Shown here in pieces: positions 9,176-18,741 of a DNA stretch of 38,864 nucleotides (its first letter is position 1; each line of letters starts with the position of its first letter). The stretch comes from Rubrivivax sp. (GTDB lineage Bacteria > Pseudomonadota > Gammaproteobacteria > Burkholderiales > Burkholderiaceae_C). The notes beneath the pieces are model-generated. The model was given only the letters and a program-made list of their open reading frames with translations, did not search any database and had not been told where the DNA came from. The DNA lies in the NCBI GenBank assembly GCA_027490215.1, contig JAIXYO010000069.1, forward strand, positions 1 to 38,864. The letters run 5' to 3'. The position numbers were made by a program, and so were the translations under genes.

Positions 9176-12100
9176 AGTTGCTCCTCCTGCTCTGCGGTTT
9201 CGTCGGACTCCATGAACGATCCGTGCTCTGCCCATCGCTCAGCTTCGCGGCGCGCCGCCTCGTTGGTCGCAATGAGTTGAAGCGGAATGTCATACGCCCC
9301 CGAGAAACATGCCGCCTCCTCGCCCAGCTCTGATATCAGGACACGGTAGATGTCGCTGCTGGACCTGAGATCGGTGTGCCCAAGTCGAGCCATCAGCTCG
9401 AGCACCGCACTTCTTGGAGCAAAGGCAAGCTCGCGCGCAACATCGGAGGACAGGATCTCGAGACGAAGCAACTCACGAATGACCAGGTGCTGACCCAGCC
9501 GAAGCATGCCGCTCAAGGTGGGCGCCTCGATACCTGAGCCACTGAGGCTGGGGTCCGACGCTGGCGAAAGCAGAAATTTGGCCAGCTTCGAGTCGCGGCG
9601 ATCCAGCGTCTGAAACAGATGAACGTAGGTGTCGAGCCATCGGGCGATCCGATACAGCCTCGGAAAGCTGTCCATCCACAGCTCGAAGAGCGTGTCGGTC
9701 TGCTGCCCCTCGCCGTAGGCCCGAAGAATATCCATCCAAGCCTCGGCGCCGACGTCGGGATGCACTTCGCAGATCGTCTGCCACCAGCCCTTGCTACCCA
9801 GAAAATCGAGGAAGCCACGATGCTGCTGGTCCGTGACCCGACCGTACCGGCGGAACAAGCCCATGCTGAACAGCGTCATCCAAGCGGTTCTATCGTGAGG
9901 CTCTTCCTCTTTGAGTGCACTTCGATCGACGCTCGCTGGCCAGAATTTGCGATCGAACTCGGCCAGCCACTTCATGCCGTTCTCAGACCACCAGCCATGA
10001 ATCGAGGCCAGGTCGAGACTCGGCGACAGGTCCGGAAAGTCTTCCTCGTCGGTTGCCGCCAGCCCGAGTTTGGTCAGCAGTAGTCGCCTCTCTTCTGTAG
10101 ACAACCCACCCAAGGCAAGTGAATCCTCTTCCAACGCGAACAGCCATCCGCCCAGGTGACTCCGCGCTCGAAGCAGTTCAATGACCGGCCCGTAAATATT
10201 GCGTGCCAGCCATGTGGCGGCCGCGGACTGCGGGTCATCGCCAGTGGCGGACATACACCAGCCCGCGAGCATGGATGGGTCATCGCTCCAGACGGGCAGG
10301 TATTGCTCGACGAAACGAAATGCCGGGGAATCAGCCACGTAGTCGCGGTGCAGAACAGCCTTGTCCGGCGCGAATCTGCTCAGAAGTTGGTCCTCTGGAC
10401 CATGCCCTCGAATCAACGCCTTTGCGGGAACCCATGTGCCGGCACGGGAGCGCAGCGAAAGCGAAGCCATCTCGGCGCGCCACCTGTAGGGCTCGCCAAG
10501 ATTGCTCGGCCAGACACGAATGACCTCGGCCAGGTTGGCTACCTCAGCCGGTGGCAAGTGACCGCAATCGAAAGCCCCCACGACCTGAGCCAAGCCGAGC
10601 GCAGGAATGCTCTCTTCCTCTGCCAAACCGCAGCGCTGCAGCCACCCACGAACCTGATCGGCGCACCATCCTTCAACGGGGAACTTGTCGACGAACAGTT
10701 CCCACCGGAGCAACGCAGGGGCGACGTTCGCCAGGTAGGTCAGATTGACCGACAAGCACAGACTATCGACATCGGCCAAGGCCGCATCGTCCCCTTTCAG
10801 GCCGTTTGGAATCCGACCTGTCCGATCAACGACATTGCGGACAACGCTGCACGCGAATGTGTCGAGCAGCCGCACGTCCATCGCTGAATCCTGCTCAGGT
10901 GGCTCTCCGAGGAGCTTCTCCCACAGACCGTACCAAAAGCCGGCCGGCGACACCGACTGCGAGCATCCCATCGCGGCGGCCAGGACAGGCCAGTTCGATT
11001 CCGACTCGGTTTGCAAGTCAATCAGGACCGGTGAGACTTCGTCCGCGAGTGTCTTCGTCAGGGTCGTGTTGATGAGGGTGGCAGACTTTCCGAGCGCCAG
11101 CGTCGCGCGCCCCGTGTCGATCTGAAAGGGCGCGTTCAACAGAACGCCACGGGCAGCCGTTCCGCGGGTCGGCGCTGTCACCCAGGTCGCTGGAACAGCA
11201 GGTTGGGCTTTGCGGTCGAATTCCTCGATACCGCCTGCTCCAATCCGGAGAACGACACTGCCCGAAGCGGCTCTAAACACCAGGATCCCGGAGTGGACGC
11301 GCCCGCCGTCGACGGGAAGCGCCACAGATCCGGTCTCGATCTGCCTGCCGCTGCCCAGCCGAACGATCCGGGGTTGCCAGGTGTGAGGCTCCTCACCCAC
11401 CACGACACAACGAAGCTTCCGCGCGAAGACCGGCAGAAGGCCAGCAAGTCCGGCGAAACGCTCAGTCACCTCAGAAGCAGCACCCCGCGAATCGAGCGGC
11501 AATTCGATCAGCGTTCCGCGCAGCGCGCGCTGACTGGGTGTCTGCACCGCTTGGTGGAACTGTTTCGTTGCCGGACTCGCCTTCCACTTGCGCGGAAGGC
11601 ATCCCGCCACCACGTCAAAGCACAGGTCACCGCTCCAGACGCGAGGTGTGCTCGATGTGAGCAGCACGCTCTTGAATCCAAGTCCGAACTTTCCGGTGAC
11701 TCCCTCGTCTTCGTCCTTCGCCGACGCTCCCAGCATCAACATGCGTTCGAGGTCGTTCGCGAACTCCGCCTTGTAGCTGGCCAAACGACCAGCGTAATTG
11801 ATAGGGCGACCCCAGTGGGCGAAGCGGATCGTCCGGTCCGACGACTGCATGACGAAGCGGCCGATGGCCTCCGCGTCGAACTCCAGGCGGCCATCGGCCT
11901 TCTGCAGATGCTGCATCTCGATAACGGCGTCATCGGCGTTCTGGAAAACCTCGAACGGGATGCTGGCCACCTCGTACTGGTTGTGCGTGACCCGAGCCTT
12001 GATGCCAGCCAGCACAGCGCCCTGCACTTCTTCGTCGGATTCGACCAGCGCGGCAAGGTCTCCGAGGGCACTTTCAAGACTTGCTGCTGCGCCAGCACTG

Positions 12101-15100
12101 CTCCGGCCTGCCCGCTTGGCGCTTGCCGCACCGCGCCTGGCTTCGTCCAGGCTCGCCAACGCCTTCGCCAACTTCTTGTTCTTTCCGATACCGGGCAATG
12201 AACGCAAGGACTGCGGAAGCCCCTCCAGAATCAGTCCGCGAGCCACGTCCAGCGTGACCTGGTCCGCCTCGTCGGCAAGGGCAAACAGCTCGGAGAGGTT
12301 GGCGTGCTGCTGGTTGTAGAGATCCTTGAGCAGTGATTCTCCCGTCCGCATCAGGATGTCTCGCTGCTGCTGGGGCTCTTTGTCCAAGAGCGCGGTCGCT
12401 GGCCGCATATGCACCCGACAGGTGAAACCCTGCCAGCGGTCCGTCATGACGAACAAGGTCTGGAGCTCATCGACAGGTGCCATCCGAACCTGAACTGCGG
12501 CGCCAGTCAACGACTTCGCGCTCACGTGGTTGCCGCTCAAAACGGCAAGACGGATGGTCAGCGTCCTGAGCGCCTGCGCCAGCGTCTTGTTGCCCATCCA
12601 CTTGACCCGCCGGTCAAAGCCGTCCTCGTGGCCCGGGTCTCGCCAACCAAGTTTGGCGAGATAGTCCTCGTATGCGATGGGGTCGAGCCAACTCTTCGCA
12701 AGAGAGGCGACCCGCTCTCCGAAAAGACCGATCACGGCACCCGCAGCAGGCTTGACGCTGCTGGACACCAAAGGCTCGAAGTACTCCTCTAGCGACTGCA
12801 GCAGTTGCTCCTGCGCAGCGCCGCCCTCTTCACCCGGCAAGTCAGCCGGCTCGAGCGTTGGCGTCGAACGGTTGTCGACAGCGATTCCGCCCAAGGATTC
12901 GAACTGCCTGTCGTTCACGACAAGCTCAGGCATCACGCCATGCACGCCAGCCACGAGTTCGGCGGCTGGCACCCAGGTTCCGGCCTTGCTCAGCAACCGG
13001 AGTTCCGAAAGCGACTTGCGGAGTTCTGGCTCGGAAGCGCTGGCGCGCCACTCGCTCAAGTAAATGCCGAAGACCTCGCGCACGGGCGCACTCAGTCCCA
13101 GCTCGGGAATCTGGGTCAAAGTTCTCCGGCAAATGTCCGCGGACAGCTGTTTGGCGACCTCGGGAACCAGATGCTTCTCGACCGCATCGATCGAGGTTGC
13201 GACCGTCGCCCGCTCAAGAATTCTCCATGCGGGCAGCAGGTCGATGGAGACCAAGGTGGACATGTATTGCTGCAAATCACGATAGCCGGTACTTGCTGCC
13301 CGACCGATCGAAAGGCCGGCCTCAGACATCAACTGCCCCAGAACCGGTAACGCTTCTTCCCCGCTGCTGACTTGAGCTAGCAGTGCCGGGAAGGCGGGGT
13401 GAGCCCGGAGTTCGGCGGACAAGTCGTCCGTGCCGGCGTATGCATAGTCACATCGGCGTGCAAGGCCTCTGATTTCAGCGTCGAGATTGCTGATGCGGAT
13501 GAGACTGTTCAACGCGATTGCTTCACCGGTTTCCAGCGGCAACCATGCCGTTTCACGCCAGGCCTGCGGCAGTCGATCAGTAAGAGTTCGTTTTGCGCCC
13601 AACAGGTCCATCAGGTAGCGCCAATGCTGAACAGGGCTCGCTGCTCTCAAGACGACCGACGCGGCGGTCGTCGCGTCCCAGGTCCGCAGGAATCGCTTCT
13701 GCTGCCGCTTATGGTCATCATCGACGGATGGTTCTACGAACCGAACGCCAATACTCAGGCCATCAGGGAGCTCAGGATCTCGGCCCAAGAAGCACTCACC
13801 CTGCACCGCACCGCGCTGACCGCTGAAGTCCCTGTGAAGCGGCAGGCGCATCCAAGCGTGCTCCTCCACCACCCTGCCGAGCAGCAGATCGATCTCCTCG
13901 GAAGTGAACTCAGTCGCGTCGACCCGGCTGAAATCGTTGCACACGCGAAGTCGATTGAGCACGGAGGTCTCATCAACGGCCTTCACGTTGAGTGGCTGTG
14001 CACACTTGTCCGGTATGGAACTGCACAGGCTGTCGGCCAGCACGCGCCACGGCGCCTCATCGACCATTCGCCATAGCCTGACCCAGGGTGACTTCTGACC
14101 AACCGGATCCTTCCACAGCACATCGCTACCAAGATAGTGGTCCGGCGATCCGTGCAGCAGGTATCGAACGCCTCGGATGACGATTGGATCGTCGAGTTTC
14201 GCGGTTGCGACTAGCGTGAGGAGGTCGGCGCGCTGCAGGTTGTCGCCAAGCAGCGGCGGCGTCGCCTGTGCACCCGCTGCACGCAACACAGCCTCGGGAT
14301 CTTCCGAGCTGGGTATCCTGCCAAGGCCATCCTCTCTCACCCCATCCACATAAGACGCGACGGTCGAGCGAACCACGAACACTCGGAATTCGGGGAGGGC
14401 GCGAGCCAGCTTCTGGACGAATCCCAAAGGCCGATTGGGATCGGAAACCTTGAAGACCCAGCCTCGGCCATGGGACTCGGTCAATTCAGCCAGGGATACG
14501 CCCTCGATGTCGCCATCCGCACCTTTGTAGGCACGAAGCACCTTGAGGCGGCTGCACTGGCGCAGTAGCGATATCTGCCTGGTCTCGTCGCCAGCTGCTC
14601 GAATTACGCGCTCTGAAGCATCAAGAAGCTGAGCCTTGGTAACGCCGCCTGAGTGCGATTCGCTCAAGTCGTGCCGCGTCATGGCATCCAGCCAGGCACC
14701 GAGGTCTGCATCGCTCGTGATCGCAGTAACGCCGTCCGGGCCGAGATCGCCAGGTACCGGCAGCGCGCGGGTCGAAGCGCTCAAAAGCGTTCGATAGAGT
14801 GCCTCAGGTATTGCCCCTTTGGCCGCATGATCCTGCGGACCGAACGCGAATATCCGGTCGGGCGACAACAGTTGAACGATGCGCTTGAAAAGCTTCCTGT
14901 GCTGGCGGACGTCGACCAAACGTACTGTCTGCAGGCACGTTCGCAAGAGGGCGACCAATGCATCTTGGATGTCGCCAGTACGGACGTACCGTGCAGCCTC
15001 CATCTCCAGAAAGTTGGCGAGATATTCGAGGTCCGTCCCGCTCTTCAGTATCTGCGCATCGATGCCCTTCAAAGCACGAATCAGAAGATCCGGCTCCCAG

Positions 15101-16728
15101 GTGGCGTGGCCGATCGCAAGACTGGGGGCCGCGGCGTCAGCAAACGCATACCCGTTCAAAACTGCCAGGCCAGGCAGCGCTCGCCACGGTCTCTCTGCAT
15201 CGTGCAGGGGTGGAGCTGGCAAGGACAACACCGGTTCAATGGCTGGCTCGACGAGTTCCCAACGCGACCCAGACTTCGTCAGCCGTCGAATCCAGGCAAA
15301 GCGCTTGCAGATGAATTGCTGAAACGTCGGATAAAACGCGACGCGCGACCCCGCATCGCCCGCCGCAGCGCACTCCACGATGGCGCGCGTCAGCGCAGCA
15401 GTCTCGTCGTCTTTCAGACCAGCGGATTTGACGTACTCCGAGAGTCCGGGAAGGAACTCCGGCAGCACGGCCTGCTGCGCCAATGACTGGTTCCATTGCT
15501 TCAGCACTACGTGCTGCGATGGGCTTTCTGGCAAGACCTCACAAGGCTTGTCCAAAGCGTCCATGTCGGCGATACCCCGACGACCCGCATCAACGAAGAA
15601 TTGCCCGTGCAGGACGATTCGATACTCCCGGGAAGACCCTGGTATCCAGGCTTCGTAGCTGAAGCGCTGCTCCTCAGCCGGAAGGAAAACGGCCCACTGC
15701 AGGTCCAGTCGACCGGCACGCTTGTCTGCATGAGCAAACATCACGGCTGCTTCGGCGACCGCCTTGTCGGGTCTCGGCTCGCGGGTCCCAGCCTCCGTGA
15801 TGACCATAGACGTCGGCCAGCTCTTGGCCGCACGCAGCGCGCCGAAGGGTAATGCGGCACCGGGTACGCGCTGGCGAACCAGGAAGTGCATGTGTTCAGA
15901 GCGCGGGCGATCATCCCTGACAGTGCCGGAGATCTGAACGTCGTCGGTCTCGTGATCCAACCGTTGATATGCAGGATGCGACTCAAGAGTCACCGTGAAC
16001 GGTTCACGCATGTCCGCACCGGCAAACCGTACTTGCTTCAGGTTCCTTAGAAGGGGAAGCAGCCCCCCTATACGCTGATCAGTGCGGGGGTCTGAGAAGA
16101 AGTCGAGATCCTCTGCTGGGTTCTCGCCGGGATACCGCTCGATGATTGCCGCCATGGGCCGTTCACCTGATCGGGGAACATGCGACTGCCGACGCAGAGG
16201 AACCCACAACAGGAACCAATCGCTGCCGATAGCCGCCTCAGGCTGTGCTCGCGCCACCGACTCCAGGCAGGTCAAGTCATTGTCGGTAACGGCCTCCCAC
16301 TGCTGGTGCATCTCCGAGCAGTCATAGTCTTCAGCGCGCCACGGGTTCAGAAAGTCTTGACTGAGTTCTCCCCCATGGCTTGCCAAGTAGAAGAAGCTCT
16401 CGCAGAGGTGGAAGACGCTCTTCATGCCGAGACCGAACTTTCCGATCGCCCCGGAATCACCCGCCTTGGCGTTCAGTCCAAACGAGCGAATTGCGCGGCG
16501 ATCGCTTGCCTTGAACCTCCCGTCATTCAGCACCCAAAGAGCCGGGCCCTTGAGCAGCATGTGGTCGGCTGCCGCACCATGACCAGGGTGGAACCCGAAC
16601 GCCAGTGACTTTGCTCCCGCGTCGTCTGCGTTCTGCACGAGTTCCTTCAGGATCGGGAAGCCGCTTCTGTAACGATCGCGCAGATTGATAGCAATCTGAT
16701 TGACGTAGTCGGTGGTGAATCCAGTCAC
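9172..16728 (-). CDS. Giant sacsin-like protein with two GHKL (Hsp90-type) ATPase modules
   Basis: A 2518-residue cytoplasmic protein. The first GHKL ATP-binding fold is at the N-terminus: N-box ELVQNADDA at 29-37, VLNDG near 66-70 and GKFGLGMKSVF at 96-106. A second complete set appears much later: QNADDA at 1596-1601 and GKFGLGFKSVL beginning at 1679. Both sets match the sacsin N-terminal/Hsp90-like family, so each module can be expected to bind ATP. The long segment between them and the final 800 residues match no domain I recognise, though repeated PVARE/LSLR-like phrases suggest helical repeats. Translation probably starts at GTG 16728 with a weak purine-rich site upstream. It is preceded by 146 noncoding bases and is coupled by GTGA to the SNF2 gene. 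The pairing suggests an ATP-driven clamp or chaperone working with the translocase; that role is inferred. Confidence 0.88.
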   Translation of the reverse strand: MTGFTTDYVNQIAINLRDRYRSGFPILKELVQNADDAGAKSLAFGFHPGHGAAADHMLLKGPALWVLNDGRFKASDRRAIRSFGLNAKAGDSGAIGKFGLGMKSVFHLCESFFYLASHGGELSQDFLNPWRAEDYDCSEMHQQWEAVTDNDLTCLESVARAQPEAAIGSDWFLLWVPLRRQSHVPRSGERPMAAIIERYPGENPAEDLDFFSDPRTDQRIGGLLPLLRNLKQVRFAGADMREPFTVTLESHPAYQRLDHETDDVQISGTVRDDRPRSEHMHFLVRQRVPGAALPFGALRAAKSWPTSMVITEAGTREPRPDKAVAEAAVMFAHADKRAGRLDLQWAVFLPAEEQRFSYEAWIPGSSREYRIVLHGQFFVDAGRRGIADMDALDKPCEVLPESPSQHVVLKQWNQSLAQQAVLPEFLPGLSEYVKSAGLKDDETAALTRAIVECAAAGDAGSRVAFYPTFQQFICKRFAWIRRLTKSGSRWELVEPAIEPVLSLPAPPLHDAERPWRALPGLAVLNGYAFADAAAPSLAIGHATWEPDLLIRALKGIDAQILKSGTDLEYLANFLEMEAARYVRTGDIQDALVALLRTCLQTVRLVDVRQHRKLFKRIVQLLSPDRIFAFGPQDHAAKGAIPEALYRTLLSASTRALPVPGDLGPDGVTAITSDADLGAWLDAMTRHDLSESHSGGVTKAQLLDASERVIRAAGDETRQISLLRQCSRLKVLRAYKGADGDIEGVSLAELTESHGRGWVFKVSDPNRPLGFVQKLARALPEFRVFVVRSTVASYVDGVREDGLGRIPSSEDPEAVLRAAGAQATPPLLGDNLQRADLLTLVATAKLDDPIVIRGVRYLLHGSPDHYLGSDVLWKDPVGQKSPWVRLWRMVDEAPWRVLADSLCSSIPDKCAQPLNVKAVDETSVLNRLRVCNDFSRVDATEFTSEEIDLLLGRVVEEHAWMRLPLHRDFSGQRGAVQGECFLGRDPELPDGLSIGVRFVEPSVDDDHKRQQKRFLRTWDATTAASVVLRAASPVQHWRYLMDLLGAKRTLTDRLPQAWRETAWLPLETGEAIALNSLIRISNLDAEIRGLARRCDYAYAGTDDLSAELRAHPAFPALLAQVSSGEEALPVLGQLMSEAGLSIGRAASTGYRDLQQYMSTLVSIDLLPAWRILERATVATSIDAVEKHLVPEVAKQLSADICRRTLTQIPELGLSAPVREVFGIYLSEWRASASEPELRKSLSELRLLSKAGTWVPAAELVAGVHGVMPELVVNDRQFESLGGIAVDNRSTPTLEPADLPGEEGGAAQEQLLQSLEEYFEPLVSSSVKPAAGAVIGLFGERVASLAKSWLDPIAYEDYLAKLGWRDPGHEDGFDRRVKWMGNKTLAQALRTLTIRLAVLSGNHVSAKSLTGAAVQVRMAPVDELQTLFVMTDRWQGFTCRVHMRPATALLDKEPQQQRDILMRTGESLLKDLYNQQHANLSELFALADEADQVTLDVARGLILEGLPQSLRSLPGIGKNKKLAKALASLDEARRGAASAKRAGRSSAGAAASLESALGDLAALVESDEEVQGAVLAGIKARVTHNQYEVASIPFEVFQNADDAVIEMQHLQKADGRLEFDAEAIGRFVMQSSDRTIRFAHWGRPINYAGRLASYKAEFANDLERMLMLGASAKDEDEGVTGKFGLGFKSVLLTSSTPRVWSGDLCFDVVAGCLPRKWKASPATKQFHQAVQTPSQRALRGTLIELPLDSRGAASEVTERFAGLAGLLPVFARKLRCVVVGEEPHTWQPRIVRLGSGRQIETGSVALPVDGGRVHSGILVFRAASGSVVLRIGAGGIEEFDRKAQPAVPATWVTAPTRGTAARGVLLNAPFQIDTGRATLALGKSATLINTTLTKTLADEVSPVLIDLQTESESNWPVLAAAMGCSQSVSPAGFWYGLWEKLLGEPPEQDSAMDVRLLDTFACSVVRNVVDRTGRIPNGLKGDDAALADVDSLCLSVNLTYLANVAPALLRWELFVDKFPVEGWCADQVRGWLQRCGLAEEESIPALGLAQVVGAFDCGHLPPAEVANLAEVIRVWPSNLGEPYRWRAEMASLSLRSRAGTWVPAKALIRGHGPEDQLLSRFAPDKAVLHRDYVADSPAFRFVEQYLPVWSDDPSMLAGWCMSATGDDPQSAAATWLARNIYGPVIELLRARSHLGGWLFALEEDSLALGGLSTEERRLLLTKLGLAATDEEDFPDLSPSLDLASIHGWWSENGMKWLAEFDRKFWPASVDRSALKEEEPHDRTAWMTLFSMGLFRRYGRVTDQQHRGFLDFLGSKGWWQTICEVHPDVGAEAWMDILRAYGEGQQTDTLFELWMDSFPRLYRIARWLDTYVHLFQTLDRRDSKLAKFLLSPASDPSLSGSGIEAPTLSGMLRLGQHLVIRELLRLEILSSDVARELAFAPRSAVLELMARLGHTDLRSSSDIYRVLISELGEEAACFSGAYDIPLQLIATNEAARREAERWAEHGSFMESDETAEQEEQL
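9181..9188 (-). promoter_or_regulatory. Strong ribosome binding site fixing the SNF2 start
   Basis: The - strand reads AGGAGGAG here, five bases before the GTG at 9175. It lies inside the last codons of the GHKL gene and decides in favour of this GTG over the longer frame. Confidence 0.8.
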
Positions 16729-16874
16729 TTCTCTTGTCCCCTGAAAAGCTCTCGACTACGCCCTCGGCACCGAATGTTGGCTGCCGCCTGCCCTACGTCG
16801 ACCCAAGCAACCGTGATACCTGCTGTCCTAGTGTCGGACCTAGCGGCGTCCCGTTCCTGAATTGGTCTCCCCAC

Positions 16875-18710
16875 TCATACGTCGATCGGTGTCGTCTTCC
16901 ATACGTCCCGCGCCAAGCCAATCAGGAGGCTGTGCCGCTTTTCGATCGATGCCGCGCTCCACAAGGGGAAAGACTCCAGCTTCTCATTGATGCGGCTGAT
17001 CGAAGTGTTCTGGCCAACGGTCGTGAGCTCAACCAGGCTGCGAGTCAGGTAGTTGTTGCTCTTGCGGTACTCCGCCTGCTTAGCTAAGTAGAAGTCGTTG
17101 CCCGCAACGATGTTGATGGGCTTCTCCAGCAAGGTGAGGTTCCCAAGCTTGTTCTTGTAGTCGTCATAGCTGGAGCCAGGGTTTTCGCCAACCCACTTCT
17201 CGCGCAAAGCCGCCGTTGGTGTGTCCGGCAGGATGTGCTCAATTTCCAGGTTTGTGAATGGCTCAAGGCTCCCTGCAGACTTGAGGCCGCTGAACGCCAT
17301 ATCGACATGCTGCGTGAGGCGTGCAAGGAGGTACCGGGTCCGGTACTGCTGCATCGAGTACAGCGAGAAGCGCTTGAGCGCGTCTGCCAGTTCCTGCGAT
17401 TTGGCTGCCATGTTCTTCTCAAAGCGGTCAACGACAAACGCGTTCAGGGCCGCACGCTGCTTCATCGGCTCCGCGACGCCAGCAATCGCCCTGAGTTCGT
17501 CTGCCCACAGCGAGAAGTTCCGTTCCAGGTCCTTGGTCGGTGTCTTGGTGAAGATGTAAAAGAATAGGAAGCTCTCGAGCTGAGCCACGAAGTGATCAAA
17601 CAGGGCCTTCGGAAAGGTGGCCGCTGCCAGCAGCAATACATAGTGCAGGCTGAAAGCGCCGCCGGTCAGTCGCTTGAGGCTGTCCATCGCCAGACTCGGC
17701 TTGCCGTCGTTCCCCAGCCCATGGCCAAAGGCGAGGTAGTGCTCGACATTTCGAATGACCTTGCGAACAAACTCAAAGGGTTTGTTCGCGTAGTCGCACA
17801 GGGCCGCATTGTCCTTGTCGATGAACCAATCGTAGATCTCGTCCTCGCGCACCACAGCGTCGCCACGCGGGTTCTTGATGGCGTAGTTGGCCATCAAGAA
17901 GTAACGCAGGAAGCGCAGAGGCTTCTCCTTGTCCTTCTCCAGCGGCTTGGTGATCTTCTTCCACTCGTCCTTGAGCTGCGTGAACTGGGTCTGCTTGACC
18001 TGCGTAAAGAGCAGGTTTTTCAGCAGATCCATCGGGTTCAGGCCGACGCCGCGTTCATTGATTGTTTCGAAGATCTTCAGCGCACTGCTGACGTCTGTCG
18101 AAATCTGGATGAACACCACGTTGTTGGCCAGATAGCCCCAGTACTTCTTCAGCTTCGGCGCGTCGTCGTAGTTGTCCTTCAGGTACCTGTACAGCGTGCC
18201 GTATGCGCTGACCAGGTTTTCAAGTGAACCAAAGCTGGGAATTCCCGCCGCCTGAATACCGGCGCGCACCGACTGCGGATCGGTGTCCAGTTCCACCAGC
18301 TTGGTCATGACGTCGCCGGCGCTTTCGTAACGCGGCTCCAGCTTCAAGCTGGTTCTCGTTTCGCCGTCGCTGTCCGTATAGCTGGTCGAAATCAGGCCGC
18401 TGACAGTCTGCCGTTGTGGCTCGCCCTTGAACAAATGCTTGAGGGCACAAAGCAGCAGGAAGAAGGTGGTCAGCCGTTGCTGCCCGTCGATCACCTCGTA
18501 GTGATTCTTCTGATCGGTTGGAGACACGAGCACCGTACCGATGAAGTACTCCCGGGCCGAACCCGCGTCGATCTGCTCGTTGATGTCCTCCAGCAACTGG
18601 TGTACTTCCTTGTCGGTCCAGACATACTCACGTTGGTAGTCTGGGACGATGTAGAAGCACTCCCGAAACGCCTCTTCGATGCTGTACTTGTGATTTTCGA
18701 TTCGTGCCAT
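16875..18710 (-). CDS. DUF262/DUF1524 (GmrSD-like) protein
   Basis: A 611-residue protein with the two-domain layout of GmrS-GmrD fusions, which include type IV modification-dependent restriction enzymes. The N-terminal DUF262 domain shows VPDYQREYVW at 22-31 and the nucleotide-site motif IDGQQRLTT from 74. The C-terminal DUF1524 HNH-like region contains EHILP at 491-495 followed by GNLTLLEKPINI. The His of EHILP is the expected catalytic His. The ATG at 18710 is preferred because AAGGAA lies just upstream and it follows pglZ by 31 bases; the 74 extra upstream codons overlap pglZ. BrxU, a GmrSD enzyme found with some BREX loci, is a precedent for the combination. A role against phages with modified DNA is therefore reasonable but not shown. 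Confidence 0.9.
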   Translation of the reverse strand: MARIENHKYSIEEAFRECFYIVPDYQREYVWTDKEVHQLLEDINEQIDAGSAREYFIGTVLVSPTDQKNHYEVIDGQQRLTTFFLLLCALKHLFKGEPQRQTVSGLISTSYTDSDGETRTSLKLEPRYESAGDVMTKLVELDTDPQSVRAGIQAAGIPSFGSLENLVSAYGTLYRYLKDNYDDAPKLKKYWGYLANNVVFIQISTDVSSALKIFETINERGVGLNPMDLLKNLLFTQVKQTQFTQLKDEWKKITKPLEKDKEKPLRFLRYFLMANYAIKNPRGDAVVREDEIYDWFIDKDNAALCDYANKPFEFVRKVIRNVEHYLAFGHGLGNDGKPSLAMDSLKRLTGGAFSLHYVLLLAAATFPKALFDHFVAQLESFLFFYIFTKTPTKDLERNFSLWADELRAIAGVAEPMKQRAALNAFVVDRFEKNMAAKSQELADALKRFSLYSMQQYRTRYLLARLTQHVDMAFSGLKSAGSLEPFTNLEIEHILPDTPTAALREKWVGENPGSSYDDYKNKLGNLTLLEKPINIVAGNDFYLAKQAEYRKSNNYLTRSLVELTTVGQNTSISRINEKLESFPLWSAASIEKRHSLLIGLARDVWKTTPIDV

Positions 18711-18741
18711 GCTTTCTATTCCTTGATCCCTGAGCCGCGTC

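Noticed and set aside
11203-12201. + strand frame of 332 codons inside the GHKL gene
   Set aside because: Composition and lack of motifs mark it as the complement of the second GHKL module.
16729-16874. Separate promoter upstream of the GHKL gene
   Set aside because: I found no paired -35/-10 boxes; only a weak GTCC/GGAC repeat is present.
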